A stretch of DNA of 64,000 nt from Cyanidiococcus yangmingshanensis (GCA_013995675.1 VWRR01000002.1:124001-188000); one strand, 5' to 3'. Positions 52,089 to 63,268 are shown, numbered from the stretch's first letter. The notes: generated by a model not told the origin, from the letters alone. Program-made: numbers and translations.

Positions 52089-53522
52089 CTCTGCGGCTGG
52101 TGCTCGAAGGGGATTCCGGCTAATTGAACATGGCCTCGATGACGTTGCGGGAGTCAACACTTCTCCTTTCATGCAAGCAGAGACCTCAAGTAGAGTGGGC
52201 GTATTTACGAAAAGATTGGCCTCGCCATGCTGAAGTAGCCCAATGTGTCGAACACGTAACCAGTTGGATTGGATATTCGCAAAAGGCAAGATTTGTGGGA
52301 GCATTCCAACCGGTTTGATCACGGTCGGAGAAGAGGCTCTAACAAGCTTGTTTCGTTTGAATCTTCAGCGAGATTGCTGGTGAATGCGCGCGAGCGCTTC
52401 TTAGGAAGCGACTTTTTCCGGAGCAGAGGATTCGTGATCATTAGGCGTAACCTATTACGCATCCAGGCGGCGGGGAAATTCCTCTGTCGAAAGGAGACAC
52501 GAACTCATATTTGAGGACCCTGAATGGACTTTGATGGCCTCGGGCTTAAACACACCAAACTCTAACAGCGAGATCAATTCCACTCCGGTCCCGGGCTCGT
52601 AGAGTGTCGATGCAGGCACAAGCCTGGTGCCATGCGCCCGCATCGATTCAAATGCCTCCTTGTCTGGAACAGCGCTGATGCCAGCTGTGAATGGACCAAA
52701 AAGTCTCTGCCGTGCGAGCGCTGTCTCTTTCTACATGGCTGGGGAACCTTCCAGCGTTCAGACATCTTTCATGGCGTACTGAGAAGCGTCTTTTATTGTG
52801 GCTGCTACAAGATTGGTTGCGCAAGCCCTGACTAGACAGCCTCGTTTTCGTATGCGAAATTCAGCTCAGTACATTGCAGATCCAGAGATTCTCCATGCAT
52901 CTTCCGGCGACAAGATTCATTCAGAGGGCATATTTCATGTTTGAATCCGTTCCAGGAACCCACGACTCGCTTCGGTCCCTGCAGAATTTCGGCCACAGGA
53001 GAACTCTCACCCGAACGCCGGTATATTTTCCTGTGCTTCTACCTCAGCATATTTAGCGGAGTATCCCAAAGCAGCTTTTCCGGAGAGCAGAGAAAGTACC
53101 CGCTCGCACAAGAGTGTATGAAGACCTAATTTGAGCTTGCGGTCGTTGTACCACGATAAGCGGCTCATCGCAAAAACACCGAGCTGCTCGTGTGTGCAGC
53201 GAATGATACGCTCCTGTTTCACCCTTTCATATCACACGCTAATCGCTCAAGCTCAGCCTTTCATGTGCATCCTATGCTCGTTTCGTCTGATGATGAATGC
53301 TAGTATTACGTTCGCGCACCAAACGGTAACGCCATCCGAGTAGGACATCGCCCGGTGCTGTAAAAGGAATCTCCGCTTCGAGCTGCACGCATATAGCTCT
53401 GTAGCTGCACCGTCTTCATGTCGGAGAGAGATGTGCGTATTCTGGAGCTTTCTTCGAACAAATGAGTTTATGAGGATGTTTTTATTTTTGAGAGAACTTG
53501 ACAAGCTCGTCTCTTCGATGGA
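52089..53522. other. Intergenic between convergent genes
   Basis: A 1.43-kb stretch between the 3' ends of PANK and the BPA1-like gene. Open frames are short. No RNA gene or repeat recognised. Confidence 0.4.
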
Positions 53523-54227
53523 CTACGCCTTGTCACTCGTCTCATCTCGACTCTTGTACATTATTTTGCCGAAAGATTCCTTCAGTGAAGTCCAGCCACC
53601 TCGCGCACTCTCACTCAGGTGTAGACGCTCATCCAGCTGCCGTGTCTTTTCACGCACAGTCTCCCAGCCCTCCCGTGCCCGCTCACTAATGCGATATTGC
53701 TCGTTAATCTCTTTCGTTTTCCGTTTGGTCAGATCCCCAAACTCTTGCACTCTTTCAGAAATTCGGTGCTTTTCGTTAAAATCACTAAGCTTGTCCGAAG
53801 TCCGTCTGATGGCGTTGTCGAACTCCTCACGCAGGCCTTGTATGCGGGCTTGGCGGGCAGACGCGGTCTCATTCGCCTCAGCCCTGCTGCTCGACGTATC
53901 CGCCTGCTGCACATCGTGAAAAGAAGCGATAACCTCCTCGCCCGCTTCGGAGACGTTAATCTTTCGCTTTTTCAGAGTAGCGGAATCTAAAACTAGGGCC
54001 GTTTTCTTGGCGGCTTGAGTCTGAAAAACTACCAGCGCCTCTAACGCTTCCGAGGTACCCGGGTCTCCGTTACCAGCCTCTGACTGCAAAACCACCCCTT
54101 TCGCCATTGTTCGCACCTTTATGGTTGAAATTTCCCCACAGAACGAAAAAAAGTCCAGCAAGGTTTGTTTGGTCACCTCTGGGGAGAGGTTCCTCACCAG
54201 AACTGCGTTGTTTGTCGTTTCTTCCAT
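53523..54227 (-). CDS. BPA1-like RRM protein with three 24-residue C-terminal repeats
   Basis: A 234-residue protein. Residues 7-90 form an RRM-like domain (NAVLVRNLSPEVTKQTLLDF, then ALEALVVFQTQAAKKTALVL). The FFSFCGEI motif matches plant BPA1 (binding partner of ACD11) and its relatives. After a helical linker, three repeats with exact 24-residue spacing occur: FNEKHRISERV (150), INEQYRISERA (174) and LDERLHLSESA (198). These recall the 'ekYrvSEk' C-terminal segments of the plant proteins, which probably form amphipathic helices. Plant relatives bind a lipid-transfer protein and affect cell death; whether this one does is unknown. The frame continues to 54296, but the ATG at 54227 starts just before the RRM. 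Confidence 0.75.
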   Translation of the reverse strand: MEETTNNAVLVRNLSPEVTKQTLLDFFSFCGEISTIKVRTMAKGVVLQSEAGNGDPGTSEALEALVVFQTQAAKKTALVLDSATLKKRKINVSEAGEEVIASFHDVQQADTSSSRAEANETASARQARIQGLREEFDNAIRRTSDKLSDFNEKHRISERVQEFGDLTKRKTKEINEQYRISERAREGWETVREKTRQLDERLHLSESARGGWTSLKESFGKIMYKSRDETSDKA

Positions 54228-54331
54228 TCTGTTCCGGTAACCTCCAATAGCAATGTATCGGTTTGGCGCAAGTCTCGTTCCAGGAATGTCACGCAAGGTG
54301 ACGTTCGGCTTTACGCGCGCACTAGTTAAGA

Positions 54332-54748
54332 ATGTTTGTGGGTCGGTCCGTGTTTACGACTGGAGGATTCTCGGGGGTCTACGTTGGGCACAGAAAAACC
54401 TCAACGGAGCCGCTGAGGAAAGCTCCTCCTCGACTTCTGGCAGAAATGTCCTTGGATGAAGAGGATTTTTCAAGTGCGCCGCCCGCAATTCGAGCGTTAC
54501 TCACGAAACAAAAACAAAGCGCACGGACACTCTTTGGTCGTGCTCAACAAGGTTCTGAAGTCCACGAAAAGCTTTGGTGGCTTAGTGGCAAGGACTACGT
54601 GAACCCCTCGGGCATCATGGAGCTGGCGCAGGAGCTAGACAAACAAAAAAGCGCAACCGCAACAGATGAGCCTCGAGGTGAGACTCCAGACCCCTTACAG
54701 CAAGATCGGGGTCTGCCCAATGAGACCAAAGATCTCTCATCAGAGTGA
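54332..54748 (+). CDS. Small hypothetical protein
   Basis: A 138-residue frame divergent from the BPA1-like gene, with only 104 bp between starts. The first 38 residues are basic and could be an organelle presequence (MFVGRSVFTTGGFSGVYVG). The conserved-looking core starts at an internal ATG (54446, MSLDEEDFSSAPPAIRALL) and includes KLWWLSGKDYVNPSG. The C-terminus is acidic and polar. No family recognised. Composition and position suggest a real gene. Confidence 0.5.
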   Translation: MFVGRSVFTTGGFSGVYVGHRKTSTEPLRKAPPRLLAEMSLDEEDFSSAPPAIRALLTKQKQSARTLFGRAQQGSEVHEKLWWLSGKDYVNPSGIMELAQELDKQKSATATDEPRGETPDPLQQDRGLPNETKDLSSE

Positions 54749-55472
54749 GGGCAGCGATAAACTTATCCAGCATGATCGCCTTGTTCTTTCATATTGCTTC
54801 CTGCAGGTCGCAGAAATATCGGATGAGTTGAACTCGGAAGCGTAGAAATAGCAACCGTCGTAGCGGAGGGAGCACAAGACCAAGAAATGTAGGATGAACT
54901 AGCTATCGAAAAGAGACTTAGGATCATCCCAAGATTCGAATTCGTCGCCGGTGAATGTAGATGGCATTGTTAGCACTCCACGGGTGGGTCAAAAAACAAG
55001 CGGGCTGCTGAGGTTGAAGCACGTCTTGCATTTGCAAAGGGGCTGTTTAGAACCCCTGCTTCGGTCGAGCTCGGCTTTATGATGCTAACGAAACATTTGG
55101 GCGGTTTTCGAGTTTCAACAGTCTCTTGACATTTGGGAACACAGATTTGAAGATTGGCATCTCGACTAAATCGTTCAGAGCGACAGTCTTTTTGGCTGGG
55201 CAACAAAGCTCGGAGACTACGCATCGGTCTGGAGTTGGTATGTATCTGCGCTGGGAAAAGATTCGAGTCATTCGGACCCTTAAGGAAAACACAATCGTCA
55301 CCTCGCTAGGACCTCAAGCTCTCTAATTTAACTAGGAGGGGCATCTGGAGGAATGTGCGTACTTGCAATGATGAAACAGAACGTATCTCTTAAAAATCTT
55401 TTAGACCGAAAATACCCAGGACAAAAACAGTTCACCTACCTCCTTTGCAAAGCTGTCCTTGTTTTGCTTTCT
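54749..55472. other. Intergenic between convergent genes
   Basis: A 724-bp stretch between a small hypothetical gene and another on the opposite strand. Nothing recognised. Confidence 0.4.
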
Positions 55473-55940
55473 CTAGTCGCCGAACTGTCTGTTATCGAAG
55501 CCAGCTGGACGACGAGGGGGCAAACGAGCCCAGGAACCTCCAACCCCGTGTTTGCGGCTACGAACCTTGCTGAGAACGTCGTCAAGCGTTGCCGCCGCAC
55601 CAAAAGGATTCGACTTGCTGCCGCCGCCTGTCAACGCATCTTTCCACTGCCCTTGCAAATCCCAAGATTTACGTGGCTTGGGCACCCGGTCCAAATACGA
55701 CTCCACTCCGTCTTGACCGGCACGCCGACCGCCAATACCTCCAGCACGCGCACCGGCGATGGTACGGTCAGCGGAAGGAGCACGCGGTTTCGAGTTTCCC
55801 TGCCGTGCTAGCACGTCACTCCAAGCTAGTGGCCCGCCTACCAAAAAGTCTTTGAGATCGACCCCACCTCTGACAAAGATTTGTACCACAACGGGAGTGC
55901 TGATAGCAGCGCCAACGGCTCCTATACCCAAGGATGACAT
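55473..55940 (-). CDS. Hypothetical protein with hydrophobic N-terminus
   Basis: A 155-residue protein. The N-terminus is a hydrophobic stretch (LGIGAVGAAISTPVVVQIFV, residues 4-23) that could be a membrane anchor or signal. Then comes FLVGGPLAWSDVLARQG and a basic, glycine-rich region. A segment resembling SNPFGAAATLDDVLSKVRSR suggests an alpha helix near the C-terminus. No family recognised. Codon use is like that of the surrounding genes, and the ATG is clear. Confidence 0.5.
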   Translation of the reverse strand: MSSLGIGAVGAAISTPVVVQIFVRGGVDLKDFLVGGPLAWSDVLARQGNSKPRAPSADRTIAGARAGGIGGRRAGQDGVESYLDRVPKPRKSWDLQGQWKDALTGGGSKSNPFGAAATLDDVLSKVRSRKHGVGGSWARLPPRRPAGFDNRQFGD

Positions 55941-56930
55941 GTTCCTCTACAGCACAGAGTCCAACACTGTGCTCCTACGCGGCGCGCAGCGACGCTGAGA
56001 TGATCGCGAGGTGCACTCCGAGATCCTTCCCAAAGAGGACATCCATGGCTTCACAGGGCGCCGCCCAGGGCGCTCTGTCCCATGAGCATGATTCAATTGC
56101 GGAAATTGCTCCGTTCTTTCTTACGCGATCCGAGATGCTAGATGACCTCGGATGCGCCCAGCAACACCCCCAAAATGACAAACTTCCTGTGGATCCGAGA
56201 GGGATCGATTATGTTCTGAGCCACTCATGAATGCTTAGAGCTGAAACGACTTTTACCTGCACAGTGACCAACGCTATCGGAGTGGCCGCTGTGGCTAGAA
56301 GGAGACGCGTTCGATTCCGCTTCCTGAAGCGGAAGAGCCTCAAAACAGCCGCAGTTGCGCTCGATTGCTCCAGCGGACTTTTGCAGTTCTCTGCCTCTAC
56401 CTCGAATCACTGCACCAATGTAAATACCGTGTTTGTTGGAGTTCGCGTTTTGATGATACCTGCGCTATCGAGTGTATTCATCGATAATCCGTAAGAACTA
56501 CCAGAACGCGTATCTATATAATTGCGCCAGGGCCCAGGAATTCAACCTAATCTAGTCGAACAATATTTACCCTTCATTTCTCTCCGGGGATATCCATGCT
56601 TACGATACGGTCTTGCTGTTTTGTGCGGTGCTGGCTCCTTCTGGACGATACCAAAGTTTCAGAACCCGATTAGAACTGAGCTTCGCACGAAACCGCCGAT
56701 CCCCCAGCGATTGCACACTGGTTTGAGGCAAATTTGCACCGCACATCCGATCAACATCATGATAGACGAGAAATGCTTCCTATTGCGGCATTCGGAATCT
56801 AACAGATGCGTCCAGCCAGGCGTCGGAATGGCGCTCCGCATGAGACCCGTCCTCATCCCCCAAACATAACCTCGAGCGGCCAGATGGGCAACACATTTCT
56901 AGCCGGCCCGCAATCGCCGCATATGACTGG
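55941..56930. other. Intergenic
   Basis: A 990-bp stretch. A plus-strand ATG frame at 56045-56230 encodes 61 residues (start MASQGAAQGALSHEHDSIAE) and could be a tiny gene or first exon, but I see no splice site that extends it. Confidence 0.35.
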
Positions 56931-57188
56931 ATGGACAGCAACGGGATGCCGCCGCGACCAGATGCCAAATTCAGTGTCCTGGCCTATTCTGGGACAGCAT
57001 CCACAGCGGCCACGGTCGATCGATGCGCCAAGACAGTACGTGGTGTCCGCGGACACGCTGCAGCCGGCAACCGCTCCCTGCCACGTGGTGCGATCTGGAA
57101 GCGTTTCACATGGACAGCGGCTTTGGCAGTAGCGATCGGCGCGCTGTACACCAGATTGAGTGTCCCGTCTGACGTGCAGCGACACTAG
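56931..57188 (+). CDS. Possible small tail-anchored protein
   Basis: An 85-residue frame from a clear ATG (MDSNGMPPRPDAKFSVLAYS). The middle is basic and the C-terminal part has one hydrophobic segment (FTWTAALAVAIGALYTRLSV), a layout seen in small tail-anchored membrane proteins. The third codon positions are rich in G and C. The stop is 35 bp upstream of the phosphatase ATG, so the frame could also lie in that gene's 5' leader. No family recognised. Confidence 0.38.
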   Translation: MDSNGMPPRPDAKFSVLAYSGTASTAATVDRCAKTVRGVRGHAAAGNRSLPRGAIWKRFTWTAALAVAIGALYTRLSVPSDVQRH

Positions 57189-57223
57189 TTGCTGCTGCCT
57201 CCATGGCATCATTTTGAGACTTC

Positions 57224-58999
57224 ATGGCCACACCGAAAGTTGTTGTCGCCAAACTGGAAGAGTCGCGGAGCGGAAGACGCGCTTACTTCACCTCGCCCGA
57301 TGGCAGACTGATGTGTTCAGAAGGCAGCTGGGCTCGTGAGGACTCCGCCCGAGGGACACACGACTCTCGTGGGTCCATCTCGTTGCTGGGAAACAGTGAA
57401 GTCGCTGAAGGCGTTCCCTTCAGGAAGGTGACGCTCGTCCCTAGCGAGAAGAACGCAACGCTTTCCTCCAACAAACAGGTCCAGGGGAAAACGGCAGAGT
57501 CGCCAGGCTCGCCCTCCTCCGGGAACTTGACTGCGCACTCTGAAGAGTATTCCGGCGTTAGGTCTTCGTCAACCTCAAGGGGTAGCTTGTCTGCAGCGTT
57601 GACATCCGCGGAAAATGACAATGTAGCGCACGTGGAAAGATACGACCACGAACTTGAAAGCTCTACTGAGTCGAACGAGGACGTGAGTTGGCATAGTCAA
57701 ACCCGCCTGAAACTAGAAGGCGCTGAGGGCAGCTCCATTCCATCGAGTGAGTCAAGCGAAGAAGACTTGAGTGTGCATCTATGCACAGTGCACTCTCGCG
57801 CAGCCTCAACTGACCGCGATCGCACTTTGGACAAGGAGAAAAAATCGGATGATAGACAGTGGAGGAAGCCCCTTAACGCGAAGCCTCGCGAAGCGAAGTG
57901 CGAAGGCGAGCGCAGCGCGCTACGTCCATCACAGTCACTTCGACTGAGCAAGCTATCTCCGTCATCTTCGTCTCAAGCGATGTCCTATTGGTCACCACCC
58001 CAGCCAGTTGGAGCATTTGTTGAACTACCAAATATGAATGCACTGAGCCGCTATCCGAGCGCGGCAAGTCCGTGTGGTTCACGGCGAACATGTCCGACCG
58101 GTAGCGATGCATTGCCTCGTTCAGAACCAATGAATGCGGGTCGAAAGCGAGGTCGTAATGTTGCCAGATGTTCGTCTACAGATGAGCAGAGATGCATGAA
58201 GAAAACAATCGAGGTGGTCGAGCCCAACGACACATCACAGCATACGGATGACCTCTCCGATATTTGTATCTCCCAGAATTGTCTGAATTATTCGAGCATT
58301 GATCTCGACAATGAAATCGACCCATGGCTCGTGGTCGCCTCACTTCCGCCACGAGGTGACATTCCCTACACACCGGACGCGCGGCTGCCAGATCCTGAGC
58401 CAGAGATGCGGCATCGCCCAACCCTGGTCTTAGACCTCGATGAAACACTTGTTCACTGCTCAACGGAGTTTTTCCCCGAAGCCGATTTCGAATTCTGTGT
58501 GCACTTCCAGGGCAGCGACTACAATGTTTACGTGAAGAGAAGGCCTCATTTGAATGTCTTCCTCAAATACGCTTCGAGTCATTTTGAAGTCGTTGTTTTC
58601 ACGGCCTCTCAAGCGGCGTATGCAGATCGACTTTTAGATATTTTGGATCCCCAAAACGATTTAATACATCACCGTCTCTTTCGAGATGCCTGTGTCTATG
58701 TGGCTGGTAATTACTTGAAAGATCTGTCGGTTCTGAATCGTGACCTGCGTCGCACCGTAATCGTTGATAACAGCCCACAGGCATTTGGTTACCATGTGGA
58801 AAACGGTGTACCGATTCTTACCTGGACGGACGATGAGAAGGATTGCGAATTGATCCAATTGATTCTCTTGCTAGAAGAGATTCGCAAAGAGGTGGAGCAT
58901 GGGAGTGGTGATGTTCGCTACCTCGTGGAACGCCGATTCCGTAACACGAATCGCGTGGCATTCTATAGGGCATTTCTCTCCGCCCTGGTCACTTCATGA
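57224..58999 (+). CDS. SCP/FCP-type (NIF domain) protein phosphatase
   Basis: A 591-residue protein. The first 390 residues are low-complexity, rich in serine and charged residues, and probably disordered. The C-terminal 190 residues are a NIF/FCP1-homology phosphatase domain: RPTLVLDLDETLVHC with the catalytic DxDxT at D404, D406 and T408, then YVKRRPHLNVFLKYAS, VVFTASQAAYADRLLDILDP, and RTVIVDNSPQAFGYH. Family members dephosphorylate RNA polymerase II CTD (SCP, FCP1) or, for Dullard/CTDNEP1, lipin. No BRCT domain follows, so it is not FCP1. The long N-terminal region without a transmembrane segment favours an SCP-type nuclear enzyme, but the substrate cannot be told from sequence. Confidence 0.88.
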   Translation: MATPKVVVAKLEESRSGRRAYFTSPDGRLMCSEGSWAREDSARGTHDSRGSISLLGNSEVAEGVPFRKVTLVPSEKNATLSSNKQVQGKTAESPGSPSSGNLTAHSEEYSGVRSSSTSRGSLSAALTSAENDNVAHVERYDHELESSTESNEDVSWHSQTRLKLEGAEGSSIPSSESSEEDLSVHLCTVHSRAASTDRDRTLDKEKKSDDRQWRKPLNAKPREAKCEGERSALRPSQSLRLSKLSPSSSSQAMSYWSPPQPVGAFVELPNMNALSRYPSAASPCGSRRTCPTGSDALPRSEPMNAGRKRGRNVARCSSTDEQRCMKKTIEVVEPNDTSQHTDDLSDICISQNCLNYSSIDLDNEIDPWLVVASLPPRGDIPYTPDARLPDPEPEMRHRPTLVLDLDETLVHCSTEFFPEADFEFCVHFQGSDYNVYVKRRPHLNVFLKYASSHFEVVVFTASQAAYADRLLDILDPQNDLIHHRLFRDACVYVAGNYLKDLSVLNRDLRRTVIVDNSPQAFGYHVENGVPILTWTDDEKDCELIQLILLLEEIRKEVEHGSGDVRYLVERRFRNTNRVAFYRAFLSALVTS

Positions 59000-60012
59000 G
59001 AGGACGTTTCGTCGCATATAATGGCTCGAGCACTTGCTGATTCAGCCTTTAAAATGCTTATACAATGTCAGCTCATGACGTCGGCGGATGCAGTTGGAAC
59101 TATTCATGTGACAAATTCTCCGCAGACAGCGCGGAACACTCTGAATGACATGTAGCCAGCTGGCTCAGAATATCTGATACTCTACTTTGTGGAGGAAAGT
59201 GGGGATTCCCCGAACCTGTAGAACCTCGTTTTCCGTATTGTTGTTCGAGAGGAATATGCGCGGCGCCTCTGGGACCCGCCGCATTGCGAAGCCCATGCGG
59301 CGTTTTCTCCGCGCAAGACTCCTCAGCTCGTCTGCGAAACTCACCCCAGCTTTCATCGCCGCACCCGCGGGACGCCCTTGGACGAAGTCGGTGCCGAAAC
59401 ACACCTTTCATTCCGACCGCTCGAACGTATTGGTATCTAATCCGCTAGATTCGGTTCCGACCGTACAGTCAGAAAGTTGGATTTTCGGTTCGTTCTATGG
59501 ACATGATGTGCGGATTTCCCAGCCCCCTCTGCACTTTGATCTCGCTCAGACACGGGTTTTCGTAACTGCAGGCGCCTCAAGTCCGCAGCGACTCCCCGCT
59601 AGACACGATCATTGGACTCTGCGAGCCGAGAGATTTCTGTCTTGAAGCAGTAACTAGCCGGCAAGCGCATTTCACTCTGCAAGAATCCATGTTACTCTCA
59701 TCGGCTCGGAAGGCCCCATATCGCAGAGCGTAGAGCCAGATTCCGACGGCGCACAACTACCATTGACTCGTCCCAAAGATGCATTGGAACGCCGGGCCGA
59801 TCCTTAACCGTGCGACGCGCCATTGATCCCAACGGGTTTCCTTTTCGTAGCCGACGGCTCAACTTCGCGAAGGAAATCATAAAATTCTAAATTTGGGTGA
59901 CAGAGCTCTTTCAAGCTGGTTTCAAGGGCATTTCGAGTAGCTCGGGTGCGCTGTATCAATTCATGGGCGTTACCCGACACGCCGTATATTCATCCGCTTT
60001 GATCTGGAGAAG
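59000..60012. other. Intergenic between convergent genes, with one weak open frame
   Basis: A 1.01-kb stretch between the phosphatase and topoisomerase VI A genes. It contains the low-confidence frame at 59256-59645 listed separately. Otherwise nothing is recognised. Confidence 0.4.
59256..59645 (+). CDS. Possible small organelle-targeted protein
   Basis: A 129-residue frame from an ATG, with a basic, serine-rich N-terminus (MRRFLRARLLSSSAKLTPAF from an internal ATG) that looks like a mitochondrial presequence. The remainder (SESWIFGSFYGHDVRISQPP) has normal composition but no known domain. It may be chance. Confidence 0.33.
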   Translation: MRGASGTRRIAKPMRRFLRARLLSSSAKLTPAFIAAPAGRPWTKSVPKHTFHSDRSNVLVSNPLDSVPTVQSESWIFGSFYGHDVRISQPPLHFDLAQTRVFVTAGASSPQRLPARHDHWTLRAERFLS

Positions 60013-61323
60013 CTAGATCCAGTCGCCTGCACGAATCTTTTCCGGTAGGTAAACCTCGGTTAAATACTGGAAGCCGAAGCTACTAAGTGCTTGGATTTCA
60101 GCTTTCTCCCTTCGTTTCACCATCAAAGACAGTTCGTGATACCACGCCGGGTTCTTCTTGATAAAATCCTCCTCCAACATATCCTTTCCGGTCTTGATAT
60201 CATTTTCTGTCATTGCTAGGCGACACTGCTCGGGTATTCCATAGCGATCCAAGTCAGAAGGACGTATTCCGAGCCATTTGATATCTGGCGTTGCCAAATT
60301 TGCCGAATCGTAACTCATACCTTTGCTGCCGCTCATGTACACAGAAAGGATCTTCAAACCATACGGATCGCTGTCCACCAGCCCAAGGATCGGCAGGTGC
60401 AACTCGCGTTTTAAGCGCCTCAAAAATAGGCGCGTTCCCACATCTGGTTGACCTTTTGCAGTTACGATGATGCATTTCACTCTGTTATAGAAGCGGTCTT
60501 CCGCCAGGCGCATGAAAGCAGCATCTTTTTCAACTAGAAGGATAAACTCCGCATCAGAGGTTATGTTTGTAATCCTATCAGTATATGGAGGAATAGCTTT
60601 CCCGCCGACCCCCATCCGCGTGCAGTCAATAAGGTCCCCATCTTCCTGGAACGTGACGCGTCCAACGACTATGCCCTTTTCAGATGCAACAACATTCAGC
60701 GAGTTGCGTGTGCAACCGACGAGACAAGCGACGTCGTTCAACACATCGTCGGACTCTGTCTGTTGGCGGAAGAGTTTCACGTCAGTGTAGAACAAGTCAC
60801 GCTTCGTTGTGTGGATTCGACGGCTACAAAGCTCATGAACAAGCTGCATAACTCGAGTCATGATGGTCGTCTTGCGAACTGATGCAATAGAGGCAAAATT
60901 GCGAATCGCGATACCCTCTTTGAGAACGATTCGTTCAAGCTCTTCAACATATTCCTGATTGCCTGCGGAGCGTCGCGGCACTTTGTAAGACAGACCCCGA
61001 CCCTCAAGAATGGATGTTGCAGCAGATAGCATTATACGCTCAAGTTCAGCAAGAACCTGGTTACTGTTCAGTTCGAGCACTTCAACTCGGGTCGCAACGT
61101 GGCCATTGTTACTCCGCAGAACGGTGTCCTGGGCGCGTCGCTGCTTTTCCTCATCTTTGGCTTTTATTTGGCGCCGGAGTACCTGCAACTTACCAAGCAG
61201 AGACGCATCCTCCAATGAAACAGGTGCCCGTGCGGTGTCTAGAGAAGACGTCGCTCGATTCCGCTTTCCAGCAAGTCTCGAGCCTGCTGGCTCGCGCTGC
61301 CTCTTACGCGGTTTCGGAACCAT
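60013..61323 (-). CDS. TOP6A: DNA topoisomerase VI subunit A (SPO11-3/TOP6A type)
   Basis: A 436-residue SPO11-family protein. The catalytic tyrosine is Y179 in [10 protein letters not shown]. The Toprim metal site is formed by E265 (LLVEKDAAF) and D317/D319 ([10 protein letters not shown]). The long block [20 protein letters not shown], then [36 protein letters not shown] and [17 protein letters not shown], is nearly identical in pattern to plant SPO11-3. That protein pairs with TOP6B in a decatenating type IIB topoisomerase needed for endoreduplication, and is not the meiotic SPO11-1 or SPO11-2. The frame starts at a TTG at 61392; the ATG at 61323 ([10 protein letters not shown], basic and nuclear-signal-like) is used. 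Confidence 0.95.
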   Translation of the reverse strand: MVPKPRKRQREPAGSRLAGKRNRATSSLDTARAPVSLEDASLLGKLQVLRRQIKAKDEEKQRRAQDTVLRSNNGHVATRVEVLELNSNQVLAELERIMLSAATSILEGRGLSYKVPRRSAGNQEYVEELERIVLKEGIAIRNFASIASVRKTTIMTRVMQLVHELCSRRIHTTKRDLFYTDVKLFRQQTESDDVLNDVACLVGCTRNSLNVVASEKGIVVGRVTFQEDGDLIDCTRMGVGGKAIPPYTDRITNITSDAEFILLVEKDAAFMRLAEDRFYNRVKCIIVTAKGQPDVGTRLFLRRLKRELHLPILGLVDSDPYGLKILSVYMSGSKGMSYDSANLATPDIKWLGIRPSDLDRYGIPEQCRLAMTENDIKTGKDMLEEDFIKKNPAWYHELSLMVKRREKAEIQALSSFGFQYLTEVYLPEKIRAGDWI

Positions 61324-63268
61324 GGAGACCCAATGACAACTCGTCAAGCACTGGAAACTCCAAAGAAAATCTGACAGATTCTTTGTTACCAACTAGGGCG
61401 GCGGTTTGCCCCAGGAGAAGCTTTGCGAGCGCGAGGACCTAACAACAGCTGCAACCCGTCTCTCAGGCGGAACGGAAGCGTCACTGGCCACTGGCCAGAG
61501 AATATTCGCGCCATTGGGATGCTTTAACGCGTCGAATTATACGCCCCTTCCCCTGAGATATTAGCCCTTTCGTGCCAGATAACTCACAGGGCAGCGTCCT
61601 TGCTTCGACTAGACCTGTACAAAGTACGAGAGATAAGCAATTACGGATGCAGCCAGATCATTCAGCGAGTGCCACAAATTCTACTGAAACAATAGAAAAC
61701 TTACATCAAAAGTAGAGCAGAGGAACCTCACCTCCGCCATCGCTGCCCTGACTCAAATGCAGGTGAGATAGAACTTTATCGACTTTTGAGAAACGTCAAC
61801 AACCGAACATGGCCATTTTAAAGCCTGAAGGCGGATTCGAGTGCCAGGGGCCCGCCATGCCCAGACACTCTCTGAACGATTCGATTACGTCCAATGAGTC
61901 TATCCAAAAACAAGCGACGATACGCTGCCAAGGTCGACTTGGTGACGGACGGGACGTGGTGAAAGAACTCTCTGGTTTTTTGAAAAAACTTTTTATAGAG
62001 CATGCTTCATATTGCGTCTCCCAGTTTCCAGAGCTTCACGAAATATTATACAAATCACTCCAGCGTGAGGTCCTCTGCGAGCCACGCGCAGTCGATCGCC
62101 AGAGAAACACGCTTCAAGTACGTCCGTATATCAGTAACTTCACTGGCGAGGAGATGGGTTGTTTTGCTGAATAACCTTTTCGCGTCCTGTCGATTTCAGG
62201 CGATTGGGCTTTGTTAGCCGGAAGGCAAAGCGTACAGAATCCTCCAATTCTTGAATGAAGGCGATCCATTGGCGATTTGCGTCGTCGAGCGCCCCTGACG
62301 GATTCTTCAAAGAGAGGAGATCGAAATCATGGCATCCATCAGCCTCTGCGGCAAAAATTAACCTAATCAAACTGCATTCCTACAATGACATTTTCTCCTA
62401 GGATTCGTGCAAAAACTGGCTTTGGCCACAATGGTAAGCGACGAAGGTGAACTTCTCTCAGAGTCGCTGTGGTCGCCCGCTCGAAACTTTGGTGGGCATC
62501 ACGCATTTACATGTGTTTACGGAAAGCGTTGTCCATGGACAACGCGAGCTGGCATCTATTTCCCATTTTGTTGCACACCTAGACGCCCCGATCGAGACAA
62601 GCGACGCCGAGGTATCCAATATCCATCGATCCGGAAGACCAACAGCGCCATGAAAGCCATTGTGCTGTAGACAATGTTCTCAATGGACGCTGGTCGTTCA
62701 TTTCGAAACAGCAAAGACCTGGAATCTTTTGCGAGTGGAAAGGGAGCTTTCAGGGTTTCCATACGACTCCCAGCTCATATAACGTCTTTGAACCTACACA
62801 ACTGTGCCGGGTTGGGGCTATTTTTGAATCAAAATCTATCCTCTGATGACATTTCTACAAAAAGCTCGCTGAATAGAAGAAGGCTAGCAGTACTACTCGA
62901 GCGTATTTTTCAAGCCTATATATTCACAAAGGCGCTAATAAGATGCCTTGTTCTTTTCAAAAGGTCTCGACGGCGGTAGATCGATGGGGATCCGCGCTCG
63001 TCTAGTCAACATGCGTTGCAACGGTGGCGAGGGCGCACCGGTAGCACGACACCGGTCGGGTGTCCGAGTTCCCCGAGCGCATGCGGACATCTTGCCAAGT
63101 CGAGATTTCGCGGATCGTGCCACGTGTCCACCTGTTCGTGCCTTCGCGAATGCTCGAAAGGAATACTGGACAAAAGCGCACCAACGAGATCTTTGCGCCC
63201 CTCCAGAGCAGAGGACACCACCAATTTTAAAGTTCGTGTTGTCTCGTTTGTATAGAGCTCCTGCACTC
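61324..63268. other. Divergent intergenic region (1.9 kb)
   Basis: Separates topoisomerase VI A from the BAR-domain gene. A plus-strand ATG frame at 61809-62174 (121 codons) is weakly protein-like and is not called. A short T/A hairpin lies at 61975-61989 and a 6-bp GC hairpin near 63047-63063. No RNA gene recognised. Confidence 0.4.
61975..61989. repeat. Perfect T6/A6 hairpin
   Basis: G, six T, a central G, six A and C give a perfect palindrome-like hairpin. Purpose unknown. Confidence 0.45.
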
